From Niveispirillum sp943371025 (GTDB lineage Bacteria > Pseudomonadota > Alphaproteobacteria > Azospirillales > Azospirillaceae), in NCBI GenBank assembly GCA_943371025.1, contig CALRTC020000028.1:22852-86851 (forward strand): DNA of 64,000 nt. Direction: 5' to 3'. This document shows positions 44,301 to 53,399 of the stretch, piece by piece. A model generated the notes under the pieces. It was not told the DNA's origin and did not search any database. It saw only the letters and a program-made list of their open reading frames with translations. Position numbers and translations under genes: made by a program. Numbering within the stretch: position 1 is the stretch's first letter; each line of letters starts with the position of its first letter.

Positions 44301-45254
44301 ATGCATTTCCTGGAATTCGAAAAGCCGATCGCGGAGCTGGAATCCAAGATCGAGGAGCTGCGCCACCTTGCCGATGGCGGCGACCTGAACATCGCTGACG
44401 AGGTGAAGAAGCTTCAGGACAAGGTGGACAAGCTGCTGCGCGCCACCTATGCCAAGCTGACCCCGGCGCAGAAGGTGCAGGTGGCACGCCACCCCAACCG
44501 GCCGCATTGCCTTGACTATGTCGAGGCGCTGATCACCGACTTCACGCCGCTGGCCGGCGATCGCCTGTTCGGGGAGGATCGCGCCGTCATCGGCGGGCTG
44601 GGCCGTTTCCGCGGCCGTTCCGTCGTCGTGATCGGGCAGGAAAAGGGTAACGATACCGAAAGCCGCGTGCGGCACAATTTCGGCATGGCCAAGCCTGAGG
44701 GCTATCGCAAGGCCCAGCGCCTGATGGCCATGGCCGACCGGTTCGGCCTGCCCGTGATCTCGCTGGTCGATACGGCCGGCGCCTTCCCCGGTGTGTCGGC
44801 CGAAGAACGCGGTCAGGCGGAAGCCATCGCCAAGTCAATCGAAAGCTGCCTGCGTCTGACCGTGCCCATGGTGTCGACCATCATCGGCGAGGGCGGATCG
44901 GGCGGGGCCATTGCCATCGCTGCCGCCGACCGCGTGCTGATGCTGGAACATTCGATCTATTCGGTGATTTCGCCGGAAGGCTGCGCGTCGATCCTGTGGC
45001 GGTCGGCCACCAATGCCGCCGATGCCGCCCAGGCCCTGCGCCTGACGGCACAGGACCTGAAGGAACTGGGCGTCATCGACCGTGTGGTGATGGAGCCGAT
45101 CGGCGGTGCCCATCGCCGCCAGGAAGAGACGATCAGCGCCCTGGGCAACGCCATCGAGGATGCGCTGGAAGGTCTGCGCGGCCAGGACGGTGCCACGCTG
45201 CGCCAGAACCGCCGCCAGAAGTTCCTGGATATGGGCCAGAAGGGCCTGGGCTGA
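44301..45254 (+). CDS. accA: Acetyl-CoA carboxylase carboxyltransferase subunit alpha
   Basis: 317 residues. With AccD it transfers CO2 from biotin to acetyl-CoA, the first step of fatty acid synthesis. The carboxyltransferase motifs NFGMAKPEGYRKAQRLMAMA, SLVDTAGAFPGVSAEERGQA, GEGGSGGAIAIAAADRVLML and SVISPEGCASILW are all present; the N-terminal helical segment (KPIAELESKIEELRHL) is typical. Full length. Confidence 0.97.
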   Translation: MHFLEFEKPIAELESKIEELRHLADGGDLNIADEVKKLQDKVDKLLRATYAKLTPAQKVQVARHPNRPHCLDYVEALITDFTPLAGDRLFGEDRAVIGGLGRFRGRSVVVIGQEKGNDTESRVRHNFGMAKPEGYRKAQRLMAMADRFGLPVISLVDTAGAFPGVSAEERGQAEAIAKSIESCLRLTVPMVSTIIGEGGSGGAIAIAAADRVLMLEHSIYSVISPEGCASILWRSATNAADAAQALRLTAQDLKELGVIDRVVMEPIGGAHRRQEETISALGNAIEDALEGLRGQDGATLRQNRRQKFLDMGQKGLG

Positions 45255-45283
45255 CGCCCCGACCTTTTGCATGCGGTACGAAT

Positions 45284-45318
45284 AAAGGGCAGGTTGGCGC
45301 GTCCAACCTGCCCTTTTT
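45284..45318 (+). terminator. Rho-independent terminator after accA
   Basis: 14-bp perfect arms (45284-45297, 45303-45316) with a 5-nt loop, followed by T's. Confidence 0.92.
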
Positions 45319-45336
45319 CTTGGGCCCCCGCCTCAA

Positions 45337-46131
45337 TCAATCGAAGCGGAAGCCCGACAGGGCCGTGCGCATCACGACCTCGCCATAGATCTTCCGTCCC
45401 GGTTCGGTGCTGGCCCCTGCCGCCACCATCAGCGGCAGCAGATGTTCCTCCCGCGGGTGTGAGAAACGGCCGCCCGGCGCCTGCGCCCAGCCGGCCAGGG
45501 CCTGGGCCCGACCAGCCGCATCCTGTTCCACAGCCCCGGTCAGCCAGGCGTCGAAGGCCTGCGACATGGGCGTGGCGCGCGGGTCGCCATAGGCGCGCAT
45601 GTTATGGAAGCTCATGCCCGAGCCGACGATCAGCACGCCTTCGTCGCGCAGGGGCGCCAGGGCTTTACCGGCCGCGACATGCAGGGCCGGGTCCAGCGAC
45701 CGGTCCAGCGCCATTTCCACCACGGGAATATCGGCATCGGGGAAGGCCACCTTCAGCGGGATGAAAACGCCATGGTCCAGGCCGCGATCGGCATCGACCT
45801 TGGCCGCAAAGCCGGCCTTGGTCAGCAGGTCCACGGCACGGGCCGCCAGTTCCGGCGCCCCGGGCGCGTCATAGCGCAGTTCATAGGTGTGGGCCGGAAA
45901 GCCGTAATAATCATAGAACAGTGACGGCGCCTTGGCGGATGTGAAGGCGAAGCCCTTTTCCTCCCAATGGCCGGACACGACCAGGATGGCCGTGGGCCGT
46001 TCCGGCAGGCTGTCGGCCAGATGGCGCAGGAAATCGCCCATACCCTTCCACATGCCGTGCGGGTCATCCATGAAGAAGCAGGGCCCACCCCCATGGGGGA
46101 TGAACAGGGCGGGCTGGCGGTGCGCGGTCAT
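45337..46131 (-). CDS. LigB-superfamily ring-opening dioxygenase (4,5-DOPA dioxygenase/YgiD-like)
   Basis: 264 residues. The N-terminal FIPHGGGPCFFMDD and the SGHWEEKGFAFTS loop supply metal-ligand histidines, with GLDHGVFIPLKVAFPDADIP and VGSGMSFHNMRAYGDP completing the family signature. Such enzymes cleave catecholic or related aromatics. The start at 46131 has GGAGG 5 nt upstream. The LysR gene is divergent and probably regulates it. Confidence 0.88.
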   Translation of the reverse strand: MTAHRQPALFIPHGGGPCFFMDDPHGMWKGMGDFLRHLADSLPERPTAILVVSGHWEEKGFAFTSAKAPSLFYDYYGFPAHTYELRYDAPGAPELAARAVDLLTKAGFAAKVDADRGLDHGVFIPLKVAFPDADIPVVEMALDRSLDPALHVAAGKALAPLRDEGVLIVGSGMSFHNMRAYGDPRATPMSQAFDAWLTGAVEQDAAGRAQALAGWAQAPGGRFSHPREEHLLPLMVAAGASTEPGRKIYGEVVMRTALSGFRFD

Positions 46132-46191
46132 CAAATCCTCCGCAGACAGGGTGTCTGTTTCTCAAGACCTAAGATAGGCACGCGGTCCCGC

Positions 46192-46234
46192 CAGATAACT
46201 GATAATGTTTTGTAGAAGATCATCTGATTATCTG
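46192..46234. promoter_or_regulatory. Inverted repeat in the divergent dioxygenase/LysR promoter region
   Basis: CAGATAA (46192-46198) and TTATCTG (46228-46234) flank related repeats (CTGATAAT, ATCATCTGATTA). This is a likely LysR binding region controlling both genes. Confidence 0.5.
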
Positions 46235-46248
46235 ATGGAGTTGCGGCG

Positions 46249-47157
46249 ATGGATGCCCTGTCGCTGGACCAGTTCCTGGTCTTCGTCACGGTCGCCGATG
46301 CGGGCGGCTTTTCCGCTGCCGCCCGACAGCTGAACCGCGCGCAATCGGCTGTCACCTACAGCATCGCCAAGCTGGAGGATCAGGTGCAGGTGACGCTGTT
46401 CGACCGCAGCGCCTATCGCCCGGTCTTGAGCCCGGCGGGTGCGGCCCTGCTGTCGCGCGCCCGGCGGGTGCTGGCGGAGGTGGACGCCTTCCGCGCCCAG
46501 GCGGTGGGGTTGCGCCGGGGGCTGGAGGCGGAACTGGCCATCGTCATCGACAGCATGGTGCCCATGACCCTGGCCGTGTCCATGCTGGGCGGGTTGCAGC
46601 GGCAATTCCCGTCGGTGCGCACCCGGGTGCTGGTGGAAACGTTGGGGGCGGCATCCCAGGCGGTGATCGGCGGGGCGGCGGAAATCGGCATCGTCACGGC
46701 CTTTGCCAGCGACACGCCGGCCCTGGTCCGCGCACCGATCGGGGAAATCGGGCTGGTGCCGGTGGCGGCCCCCGCCCATCCGCTGGCCAGTCTGGCCCGA
46801 TCCCTGACGGAAGATGATCTGCGCGACCATCTGCAACTGGTGCTGACCGACCGGTCGGAGATGACGGAAGGACGGGATTACGGTGTCGCCGCCACCACCA
46901 CCTGGCGCATCGCCGATCTGGGGGCCAAGCACGCGTTGCTGTTGGCGGGACTGGGCTGGGGCAGCATGCCGCTGCACATGGTGCAGGCCGATATCGCGGC
47001 GGGGCGGCTGGTGACCTTGCCCGTACGTAGCTGGGACGGGGCCGCCGGCATGCCGCGCCTGCCGCTGGTCACCATCCGCCGCGCCGATCAGGCCCCGGGG
47101 CCGGCCGGGCAATGGTTCCTGGAACAGGCCGAACGGACGGGCGTGCAAGGGCTGTAA
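46249..47157 (+). CDS. LysR-family transcriptional regulator
   Basis: 302 residues. The N-terminal winged helix-turn-helix (LDQFLVFVTVADAGGFSAAA, RQLNRAQSAVTYSIAKLEDQ) precedes a LysR substrate-binding domain. It is divergent from the dioxygenase gene (117-bp gap with an inverted repeat), the classic arrangement for a LysR activator and its target. The inducer is unknown. Confidence 0.93.
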   Translation: MDALSLDQFLVFVTVADAGGFSAAARQLNRAQSAVTYSIAKLEDQVQVTLFDRSAYRPVLSPAGAALLSRARRVLAEVDAFRAQAVGLRRGLEAELAIVIDSMVPMTLAVSMLGGLQRQFPSVRTRVLVETLGAASQAVIGGAAEIGIVTAFASDTPALVRAPIGEIGLVPVAAPAHPLASLARSLTEDDLRDHLQLVLTDRSEMTEGRDYGVAATTTWRIADLGAKHALLLAGLGWGSMPLHMVQADIAAGRLVTLPVRSWDGAAGMPRLPLVTIRRADQAPGPAGQWFLEQAERTGVQGL

Positions 47158-47171
47158 CCCCCCGCTCTCCC

Positions 47172-50100
47172 TCAGTGAAAATTCCGCCCCTCCCCAAACA
47201 CCTGGGCGGGAATGGCATCGGGCAGGGGGATGTCGTTGGCGGGCGCCCCGCCGGGGCTCAGGGCCGACAGGTGCGATGACAGGTCGAACAGCCGGTCGGC
47301 CACGACATGGATCACCTCGCCCTCCCGCTGCAACCGCCCGCGCACGCCCATCAGGGTGGCCGTCATCAGGGTACGGCGGTTGCGTTCCATCACCGATGGC
47401 CAGACGACCAGATTGGCGATGCCCATCTCATCCTCCAGCGTCACGAAGATGACGCCCGATGCTGTGCCCGGCCGCTGCCGCACCAGGGTCAGGCCGGCGA
47501 CGGTGACCATGGTGCCGGGCTTGGCATGGCGCAGCGCCTCCGTCGTGCCCATGCCCAGCCCCGTCATGGCGGGGCGCAGCAGGGCCAGCGGGTGGGAACG
47601 CAGGGTCAGGGACAGGGTGCGATAGTCCGTCCAGACCTGTTCGCCCAGGCTCATGGCCGGCAATTCCACCTCCGGTTCGTCCCCCATATCGACGGGCGGG
47701 CGGTTGTCGCCCAGGCGGCGGGACAGGTCGGCCGCCTGGAACAAGGGCAGCGGCTTGCCGCCCAGGCGCTTCACCTCCCACAGAGCCTGGCGTCGGTCCT
47801 GGCCCAGACTGGCGAAGACGTCGGCATCGGCCAGCCGTTCCAGCACACCGACGGGCAGGCCGGTGCGCCGCCACAGGTCGCGGATCGTGTCATAACCACC
47901 GGCCCGTTCGCGCGCGATGGCGATGGCCGCATCTTCGCGCATGCCTTTCACCTGCCGAAACCCTAGGCGCAGGGCCGGGCCGCCGCGCCCTTCCTCCAGC
48001 GTGCAATCCCATTCCGACCGGTTGATATCGACGGGCCGCACCTCCACCCGATGCTCCACCGCGTCGCGCACGATCTGGGCCGGCTGGTAGAAACCCATGG
48101 GCTGGCTGTTCAGCAGGGCGCAGGCGAAGATGGCCGGGTGGTGGCATTTCAGCCAGGAGGAGGCGTAGGCAAGCTGCGCGAAGCTGACGGCATGGCTTTC
48201 CGGGAAGCCATAGCTGCCGAAACCTTCGATCTGCTTGAAGCAACGGGCGGCATAGTCGGGATCATAGCCCCGGCCGATCATGCCCTGGATGAATTCCGCC
48301 TTGAATGCCTCCACCCCGCCCGTCTTCTTGAAGGTGGCCATGGCCCGGCGCAACTGGTCCGCCCGGCCGGGGGAGAAACCGGCGGCGACAATGGCCATGC
48401 GCATGGCCTGTTCCTGGAACAACGGCACGCCCAGGGTCCGGCCCAGCACTTCTTCCAATTCCGGTTTGGGATAGGTGACAGGTTCGTCCCCCCGGCGACG
48501 GCGCAGATAGGGATGCACCATGTCGCCCTGGATGGGACCGGGCCGGACGATGGCCACCTCGATCACCAGATCATAGAATATACGTGGGCGCAGGCGGGGC
48601 AGCATGGACATCTGCGCCCGGCTTTCGATCTGGAACACGCCGATCGTGTCGGCCCGGCAGATCATGTCATAGGTGTCCCGGTCCCCATCGGGGATGTCGG
48701 TCAGGGCCAGCGGCCGGCCCAGGCGCTGGCCCAGCATGTCCAGCCCCCGGCGCAGGCAGGACAGCATGCCCAGCGCCAGCACATCGATCTTCAGCAGGCC
48801 CAGCGCCTCCACATCATCCTTGTCCCATTCGACGACGGTGCGGTCCTCCATGGCCGCATTCTCGATGGGGACCAGTTCGTCCAGGCGCGACCGGGAAATG
48901 ACGAAGCCGCCCACATGCTGCGAAAGATGCCGGGGAAAGCCGCGCAGGTCATAGGCCAAGTCCATGCACAGGGTCAGCAGCGGGTCGGACGGGTCCAGTC
49001 CCGCCTCCCGCGCCACGCCTTCATGGCTGATGCCATGGCGGTTCCAGCCCAGACGGACCAGGGCGCCGATGACATCGTCCGACAGGCCCAGCACCTTGCC
49101 CACCTCCCGGATGGCCATGCGGGAGCGGTAGCAGATGACGGTGGCCACCAGTCCGGCATGGTCACGGCCATACTTGGTGTAGATGTACTGCATCACCTCC
49201 TCCCGCCGCTCATGCTCGAAATCGACATCGATGTCGGGCGGTTCGCCGCGCTCCTTGGAGATGAAGCGTTCGATCAGCAGGTCGTTGATGGTGGGATCGA
49301 CGGACGTGATGCCCAGGCAGTAGCAGACGGCGGAATTGGCCGCCGATCCCCGCCCCTGGCAGAGGATGTCGCGCGACCGGGCGAAGCGCACAATGTCATG
49401 CACCGTCAGGAAATAGGGCGCGTAGTCCAGTTCCCCGATCAGGGTGAATTCATATTCCAGCAGCTTTCGCACCTTTTCCGGCACGCCCTGCGGATAAAAC
49501 CGCTGTGCCCCTTCCAGGGCCAGCCTTTCCATCTCCTGCTGCGGGGTCAGGCCCGACGGGATGGGGTCAATGGGATAGTCATAGCGCAGTTCGTCCATGC
49601 TGAAGCGGCAGCGATCGGCGATGGCGACGGAATTGGCCAGCGCGTCGGGCCGGTCGGCGAACAGGGCCGCCATGGCCTCGGCCGGCTTGGGATAATGTTC
49701 GGCATGGGGCGACAGGGTGCGGCCGGCATCGGCCAGGGTCCGGCCATGGCGGATGCAGGTCAGGATATCGTGCAGCCGCTGCCGGTCCGGATGGTGATAA
49801 CGCACATCCTGCGTGGCCAGCAGTCCCACCCCCATCCGGTCGGCCAGTTCCCCCAGCCGCAGCAGGCGTGACCGGTCATATCCCTGGTAAAGCGGGGCCA
49901 CGGCCAGATAGAGCCCCGCCGCCGGCAGCGCCCTGAACCGCTCCAGCTGTCGGGCCAGTTCCTCCAGCCGCCGGGGCGTCGCGCGGCCTTCAGGCGCCAG
50001 CACGGACAGGATCTGCCCTTCCGCCGCGTCGGCCAGATCGGCCAGGGTCAGGTGGCATTCCCCCTTGCCGCCCCGCCGCTTGCCCCGCGTCAGCAGCCGC

Positions 50101-50375
50101 GTCAACCGTCCATAGGCGGCGCGGTCGGTCGGGTGGCACAGCACGGGCGGCGCGTCGGACAGCGTCAGCCGGCAGCCCACCACCAGCCTTATCCGCTGCT
50201 GCTTGCAGGCCGTGTGCATGCGCACGGCCCCGGCCAGCGTGTCATGGTCGGTGATGGCGATGGCCCGCCGGCCCAGGGATGCGGCGGCCAGCACCAGTTC
50301 ATGTGGGTGGGATCCTGCGCGCAGGAAACTGAAATTGCTGGTGACCTGCAGGTCGGCATAGGCGGGGCCGGTCAT
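47172..50375 (-). CDS. dnaE2: Error-prone DNA polymerase DnaE2 (ImuC)
   Basis: 1067 residues, C-family polymerase. The PHP domain begins YADLQVTSNFSFLRAGSHPHELVLAA and includes AITDHDTLAG. The polymerase active site includes PDIDVDFEHERREEV. It performs mutagenic translesion synthesis with ImuA and ImuB. The start overlaps the imuB stop by 4 bp (ATGA). Last gene of the SOS cassette. Confidence 0.96.
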   Translation of the reverse strand: MTGPAYADLQVTSNFSFLRAGSHPHELVLAAASLGRRAIAITDHDTLAGAVRMHTACKQQRIRLVVGCRLTLSDAPPVLCHPTDRAAYGRLTRLLTRGKRRGGKGECHLTLADLADAAEGQILSVLAPEGRATPRRLEELARQLERFRALPAAGLYLAVAPLYQGYDRSRLLRLGELADRMGVGLLATQDVRYHHPDRQRLHDILTCIRHGRTLADAGRTLSPHAEHYPKPAEAMAALFADRPDALANSVAIADRCRFSMDELRYDYPIDPIPSGLTPQQEMERLALEGAQRFYPQGVPEKVRKLLEYEFTLIGELDYAPYFLTVHDIVRFARSRDILCQGRGSAANSAVCYCLGITSVDPTINDLLIERFISKERGEPPDIDVDFEHERREEVMQYIYTKYGRDHAGLVATVICYRSRMAIREVGKVLGLSDDVIGALVRLGWNRHGISHEGVAREAGLDPSDPLLTLCMDLAYDLRGFPRHLSQHVGGFVISRSRLDELVPIENAAMEDRTVVEWDKDDVEALGLLKIDVLALGMLSCLRRGLDMLGQRLGRPLALTDIPDGDRDTYDMICRADTIGVFQIESRAQMSMLPRLRPRIFYDLVIEVAIVRPGPIQGDMVHPYLRRRRGDEPVTYPKPELEEVLGRTLGVPLFQEQAMRMAIVAAGFSPGRADQLRRAMATFKKTGGVEAFKAEFIQGMIGRGYDPDYAARCFKQIEGFGSYGFPESHAVSFAQLAYASSWLKCHHPAIFACALLNSQPMGFYQPAQIVRDAVEHRVEVRPVDINRSEWDCTLEEGRGGPALRLGFRQVKGMREDAAIAIARERAGGYDTIRDLWRRTGLPVGVLERLADADVFASLGQDRRQALWEVKRLGGKPLPLFQAADLSRRLGDNRPPVDMGDEPEVELPAMSLGEQVWTDYRTLSLTLRSHPLALLRPAMTGLGMGTTEALRHAKPGTMVTVAGLTLVRQRPGTASGVIFVTLEDEMGIANLVVWPSVMERNRRTLMTATLMGVRGRLQREGEVIHVVADRLFDLSSHLSALSPGGAPANDIPLPDAIPAQVFGEGRNFH

Positions 50376-51991
50376 GCGCACAGCCCGTGCAGATACCAAT
50401 GGCCCCGGTCATCGGCCGTGCGGAACAGCCAGACGCGGCGGCCATCGGCCAGTTGCGCGCGGTAATAATCCCGCGTCGGGCCGGTGCGGGCCCGCCACCA
50501 GTCGGGGCGGATGCGTTCCGGCCCCTCCAGCCAGTCCAGGCGCAAGGGCCGCCCGCGCCAGGACAGCAGGGCAGGTTCCGCCACCTCCACCCGCTCCGGC
50601 GGATGCAGCAGCAGCAGGGGCCGCGGCCCCTCCATCCGCCAGATGCGGGTGCGGGTGGGCGTGGGCCGGCGGGGCGCCGCCTTGGGCCAGGGCTTCCTGG
50701 CCCCGTCGCCCCCATCCTCTCCCGCGTCCCGTTCCGGGCGGGCCAGGGGGGAAGGGGCCAGAGGGGCAGGGGCGGGGTCCAGCGGCAACTCCGGTCCCTC
50801 CATCTCCCCGGTCAGTTCCATGATCCGTTCCGGCCGATGCGTGTCGCGGGGGCAGGGGCGGCCCACCCGATCTTCCCCCAGCCGGTTGACCAGCCGGTCC
50901 AGCAGGGCGGTCAGGGCGAAGGCATCGCCCCCGCCCACGGCCAGCCCCGCCTGTTCGGCCGTGAAGGCATCGGTGGAGGTCGCCTGCATCTCCATCATCT
51001 CGATCCCGAAGCCGGGTTCCACCTGATCGAACCGTTCGCGGAACAGCTTCAGCAGGGAGGGCGCGTCGCGGCTGGGCCGGGCGGCGCCGATGGTCACGGA
51101 CTGCACACTGGCATCGGTGCGAAAACAGGTCAGCAGCAGCCGGCGCGCGCCCCGGCCCGCCCCTTCCAGCCGGACGCACAGATCGCGCAGCAGCGACAGG
51201 GTCGCCGCCTCGATCGCGTCGCGCGTGGCGATGGGTTCGGCAAAGGACAGACGCACACGCCAGAGCGGCGGTGCGGCCTGCGGTGCCACGGGTTCGGCTG
51301 ACAGGCCCAGCATGCGGTCGAGCCGACGGCCGATGCCCGTGCCATAGCGGGCCGTCAGCGGGGCCCGGTGCTGCCGGTGTGCATCGCCCACCCGCACCAG
51401 CCCCACCCGCGCCAGATCGGCCACCAGCCCGTCATCCAGGCGCAGGGCCGCCATGGGCAGGGGCAGAAGCTGTGTCCAGGCGCGCTTGCCTTCCGGCAGG
51501 ATAGGGTCGGACCCGGCGGGCCGATGCCGGGCCCAGCCCCAGGCGGCGGCCGGCCCGTCGCCCAGCCCCAGATGATGGGTGAAGCCGGCCTTGCCCAGCC
51601 GGGCCGACAGGTCGGCCAGCAGGCCCGCCTCCCCACCCCAGAGATGGGCACAGCCCGTGATGTCCAGGATCAGCCCGTCCGGCCCGTCGCTGGCGGCCTG
51701 TGGCGTGTAGCGCTGGGCCCAGACGGCCAGCCGGGCCAATGCGGAACGGTCGGCGGCGGGATCAGCCTCCATGGCGACCAGCCCCGGTGCCAGGGCGCGG
51801 GCATCGGCCAGCAGCAGGCCGGGCCGCAACCCGTCCGCCGAAGCCAGCGGGTCCACGGCATGAAGCCGGATGCCGCCCTGTCCCGCCAGGGTCAGGACCA
51901 GCGGGCCCGTCAGCTTCTGATCCCTATTCCGCCGCCGCCACTGGTCCGTCGGCCAGCGGCTGAGCCAGACGGAGACGAAACGCCGTGTCAT
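50372..51991 (-). CDS. imuB: ImuB, inactive Y-family polymerase adaptor
   Basis: 539 residues. The Y-family polymerase-like fold begins RRFVSVWLSRWPTDQWRRRN, where the catalytic acidic residues of true Y-polymerases are absent, as in ImuB. It bridges DnaE2, the sliding clamp and ImuA. The start at 51991 lies inside the imuA reading frame (68-bp overlap), suggesting translational coupling. Confidence 0.92.
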   Translation of the reverse strand: MTRRFVSVWLSRWPTDQWRRRNRDQKLTGPLVLTLAGQGGIRLHAVDPLASADGLRPGLLLADARALAPGLVAMEADPAADRSALARLAVWAQRYTPQAASDGPDGLILDITGCAHLWGGEAGLLADLSARLGKAGFTHHLGLGDGPAAAWGWARHRPAGSDPILPEGKRAWTQLLPLPMAALRLDDGLVADLARVGLVRVGDAHRQHRAPLTARYGTGIGRRLDRMLGLSAEPVAPQAAPPLWRVRLSFAEPIATRDAIEAATLSLLRDLCVRLEGAGRGARRLLLTCFRTDASVQSVTIGAARPSRDAPSLLKLFRERFDQVEPGFGIEMMEMQATSTDAFTAEQAGLAVGGGDAFALTALLDRLVNRLGEDRVGRPCPRDTHRPERIMELTGEMEGPELPLDPAPAPLAPSPLARPERDAGEDGGDGARKPWPKAAPRRPTPTRTRIWRMEGPRPLLLLHPPERVEVAEPALLSWRGRPLRLDWLEGPERIRPDWWRARTGPTRDYYRAQLADGRRVWLFRTADDRGHWYLHGLCA

Positions 51992-52661
51992 CCCACGCGA
52001 CCTCCCACGAACCCGATCCCCCGCCCCGTGCCCGCAGCAGCGTGACGGTCCAGCGCGGCCCCCCACCGTCTTCATGCGGGGGGCGGTCGCGCGCCGATGT
52101 GACCCGCCAGCGGGTCAGTGCCGTGGAAGGCGGCGGTCGGGCCAGCGGCGGCAGGATCAGGATGCCCAGCATCCCGCCATCCTCTGCCGCCAGTTGCAGC
52201 CGCCGCCCCGGCACGGGCCCGGGCAGGAAGCCATCGCCGATGACGGCGGCCAGGGGACGGCAGCGCAACGCCTCCTCCACCGCCCACAGCGCATCATCCA
52301 GGCTGTCGGGCCGGATCAGGATCAGGCGCGACGGGTCCAGACCCATCGCTGCCAGCCCCGGCCCATAGGGCATGTCGGCCAGGCCCAGCGCATCCCCCCG
52401 GTCACGCAGCCGGCACCAGAGGATCGGGCCATCCCCTGCCAGCCCCGACAGCAGGGAGGCGACATAGCCATGCGCCGCCGCATCCCCCGGTGCCGGCCAG
52501 AATTCATGCATCCCGCCCCGCACCAGCCCGCCGCCCGGCAGGGCCGCGTCCAGCGCGCCATGGCCCAGCGACAGTGCCGTCCTTCCCTTGGGCGGGCGGA
52601 TGCGGTCCATGATGGACAGCCGCTCCCGCAGGGCGGCGATGGTGGGGATGGTCTCGGTCAT
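51924..52661 (-). CDS. imuA: ImuA, RecA-like SOS mutagenesis factor
   Basis: 245 residues. The RecA/SulA-like core has ALSLGHGALDAALPGGGLVRGGMHEFW, VASLLSGLAGDGPILWC and SRLILIRPDSLDDALWAVEEAL. It works with ImuB and DnaE2 in damage-induced mutagenesis. A LexA-type box lies 10 bp upstream of the start codon, so the cassette is DNA-damage-inducible. Confidence 0.9.
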   Translation of the reverse strand: MTETIPTIAALRERLSIMDRIRPPKGRTALSLGHGALDAALPGGGLVRGGMHEFWPAPGDAAAHGYVASLLSGLAGDGPILWCRLRDRGDALGLADMPYGPGLAAMGLDPSRLILIRPDSLDDALWAVEEALRCRPLAAVIGDGFLPGPVPGRRLQLAAEDGGMLGILILPPLARPPPSTALTRWRVTSARDRPPHEDGGGPRWTVTLLRARGGGSGSWEVAWDDTAFRLRLAQPLADGPVAAAE

Positions 52662-52670
52662 GGGGTAATT

Positions 52671-52685
52671 GTTCCTGTTTTGTTC
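52671..52685. promoter_or_regulatory. Alphaproteobacterial SOS (LexA) box
   Basis: GTTC-N7-GTTC (52671-52674 and 52682-52685), the LexA site typical of alphaproteobacteria, directly upstream of imuA. Confidence 0.85.
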
Positions 52686-52765
52686 TGTTTGGCAAGTGCT
52701 GAATCTGGCATCCGGGGGTGCCAGCGGTTAGAACTGGCTGCCCCTTCCTGACAGGACACGCCCCC

Positions 52766-53152
52766 ATGCCCCATATCGGCGCCCTTTCCCTGCTGGTCCG
52801 CGATTATGACGAGGCCATTGCCTGGTATCGCGACAAGCTGGGCTTCACCCTGGTGGCCGATGATGATCTGGGTGGGGGCAAGCGCTGGGTGCTGGTGGCC
52901 CCGCCGGGTGCCACCGAATCGCGCCTGCTGCTGGCCAGGGCGTCGGGGCCGGAACAGCAGGCCGCCATCGGCAACCAGGCCGGTGGCCGCGTCTTCCTGT
53001 TCCTGCATAGCGACGATTTCGTCCGCGACCATGCCGCCATGGTCGCCGCCGGCGTCACCTTCCTGGAAGAACCGCGGCACGAGACCTATGGCAGCGTCGC
53101 CGTGTTCCAGGATCTGTACGGCAACAAATGGGATTTATTGCAATTACGTTAA
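52766..53152 (+). CDS. VOC-family (glyoxalase/bleomycin-resistance fold) protein
   Basis: 128 residues of paired beta-alpha-beta-beta-beta modules. The N-terminal module (LSLLVRDYDEAIAWYRDKLG) and the C-terminal DLYGNKWDLLQL are typical of VOC metalloenzymes; possible metal-binding residues include His in FLFLHSDDF and Glu in FLEEPRHE. The substrate is unknown. Oriented opposite to imuA. Confidence 0.85.
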   Translation: MPHIGALSLLVRDYDEAIAWYRDKLGFTLVADDDLGGGKRWVLVAPPGATESRLLLARASGPEQQAAIGNQAGGRVFLFLHSDDFVRDHAAMVAAGVTFLEEPRHETYGSVAVFQDLYGNKWDLLQLR

Positions 53153-53250
53153 CCATATTGCTCACGTCCTTTGCCCATTTCGCAGGCGCAGCATTCATCT
53201 GTGCGCCCGCAAAACGGTTATTTCCCGGACAATCCCGACATTCGTCGCCC

Positions 53251-53266
53251 TGGCACAGGGATTGCT
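53251..53266 (+). promoter_or_regulatory. Sigma-54 (-24/-12) promoter upstream of the porin gene
   Basis: TGGCAC-N5-TTGCT with GG and GC exactly 10 nt apart, matching TGGCAC-N5-TTGCW. Transcription would start near 53277. A short inverted repeat GCGCA/TGCGC (53186-53206) upstream could be an activator site. It implies control by an enhancer-binding protein such as NtrC. Confidence 0.8.
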
Positions 53267-53276
53267 GAAATCCGGA

Positions 53277-53386
53277 CCGGGGTGGCGCCACGATGGCGCC
53301 CTTCAACCGGGCCGATGACGGCCCACCGGGACAATGGCGTCCGAACAGCCAGGCTGACCGCCTGGACTGTTCGGACGCCTTTTTTT
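53277..53386 (+). promoter_or_regulatory. Attenuator-like RNA leader of the porin gene
   Basis: Two compact hairpins (GGCGCC-acgat-GGCGCC and GGGCC-gatgac-GGCCC) are followed by a strong terminator: 13-bp stem GGCGTCCGAACAG / CTGTTCGGACGCC (53336-53379) with an inner CCAGG/CCTGG stem and a T7 run. The terminator ends 13 bp before the porin start codon. This architecture resembles ANTAR-protein (NasR/NasT) antitermination leaders of nitrate-assimilation operons. Confidence 0.7.
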
Positions 53387-53399
53387 ATGGGAGCCTTTC

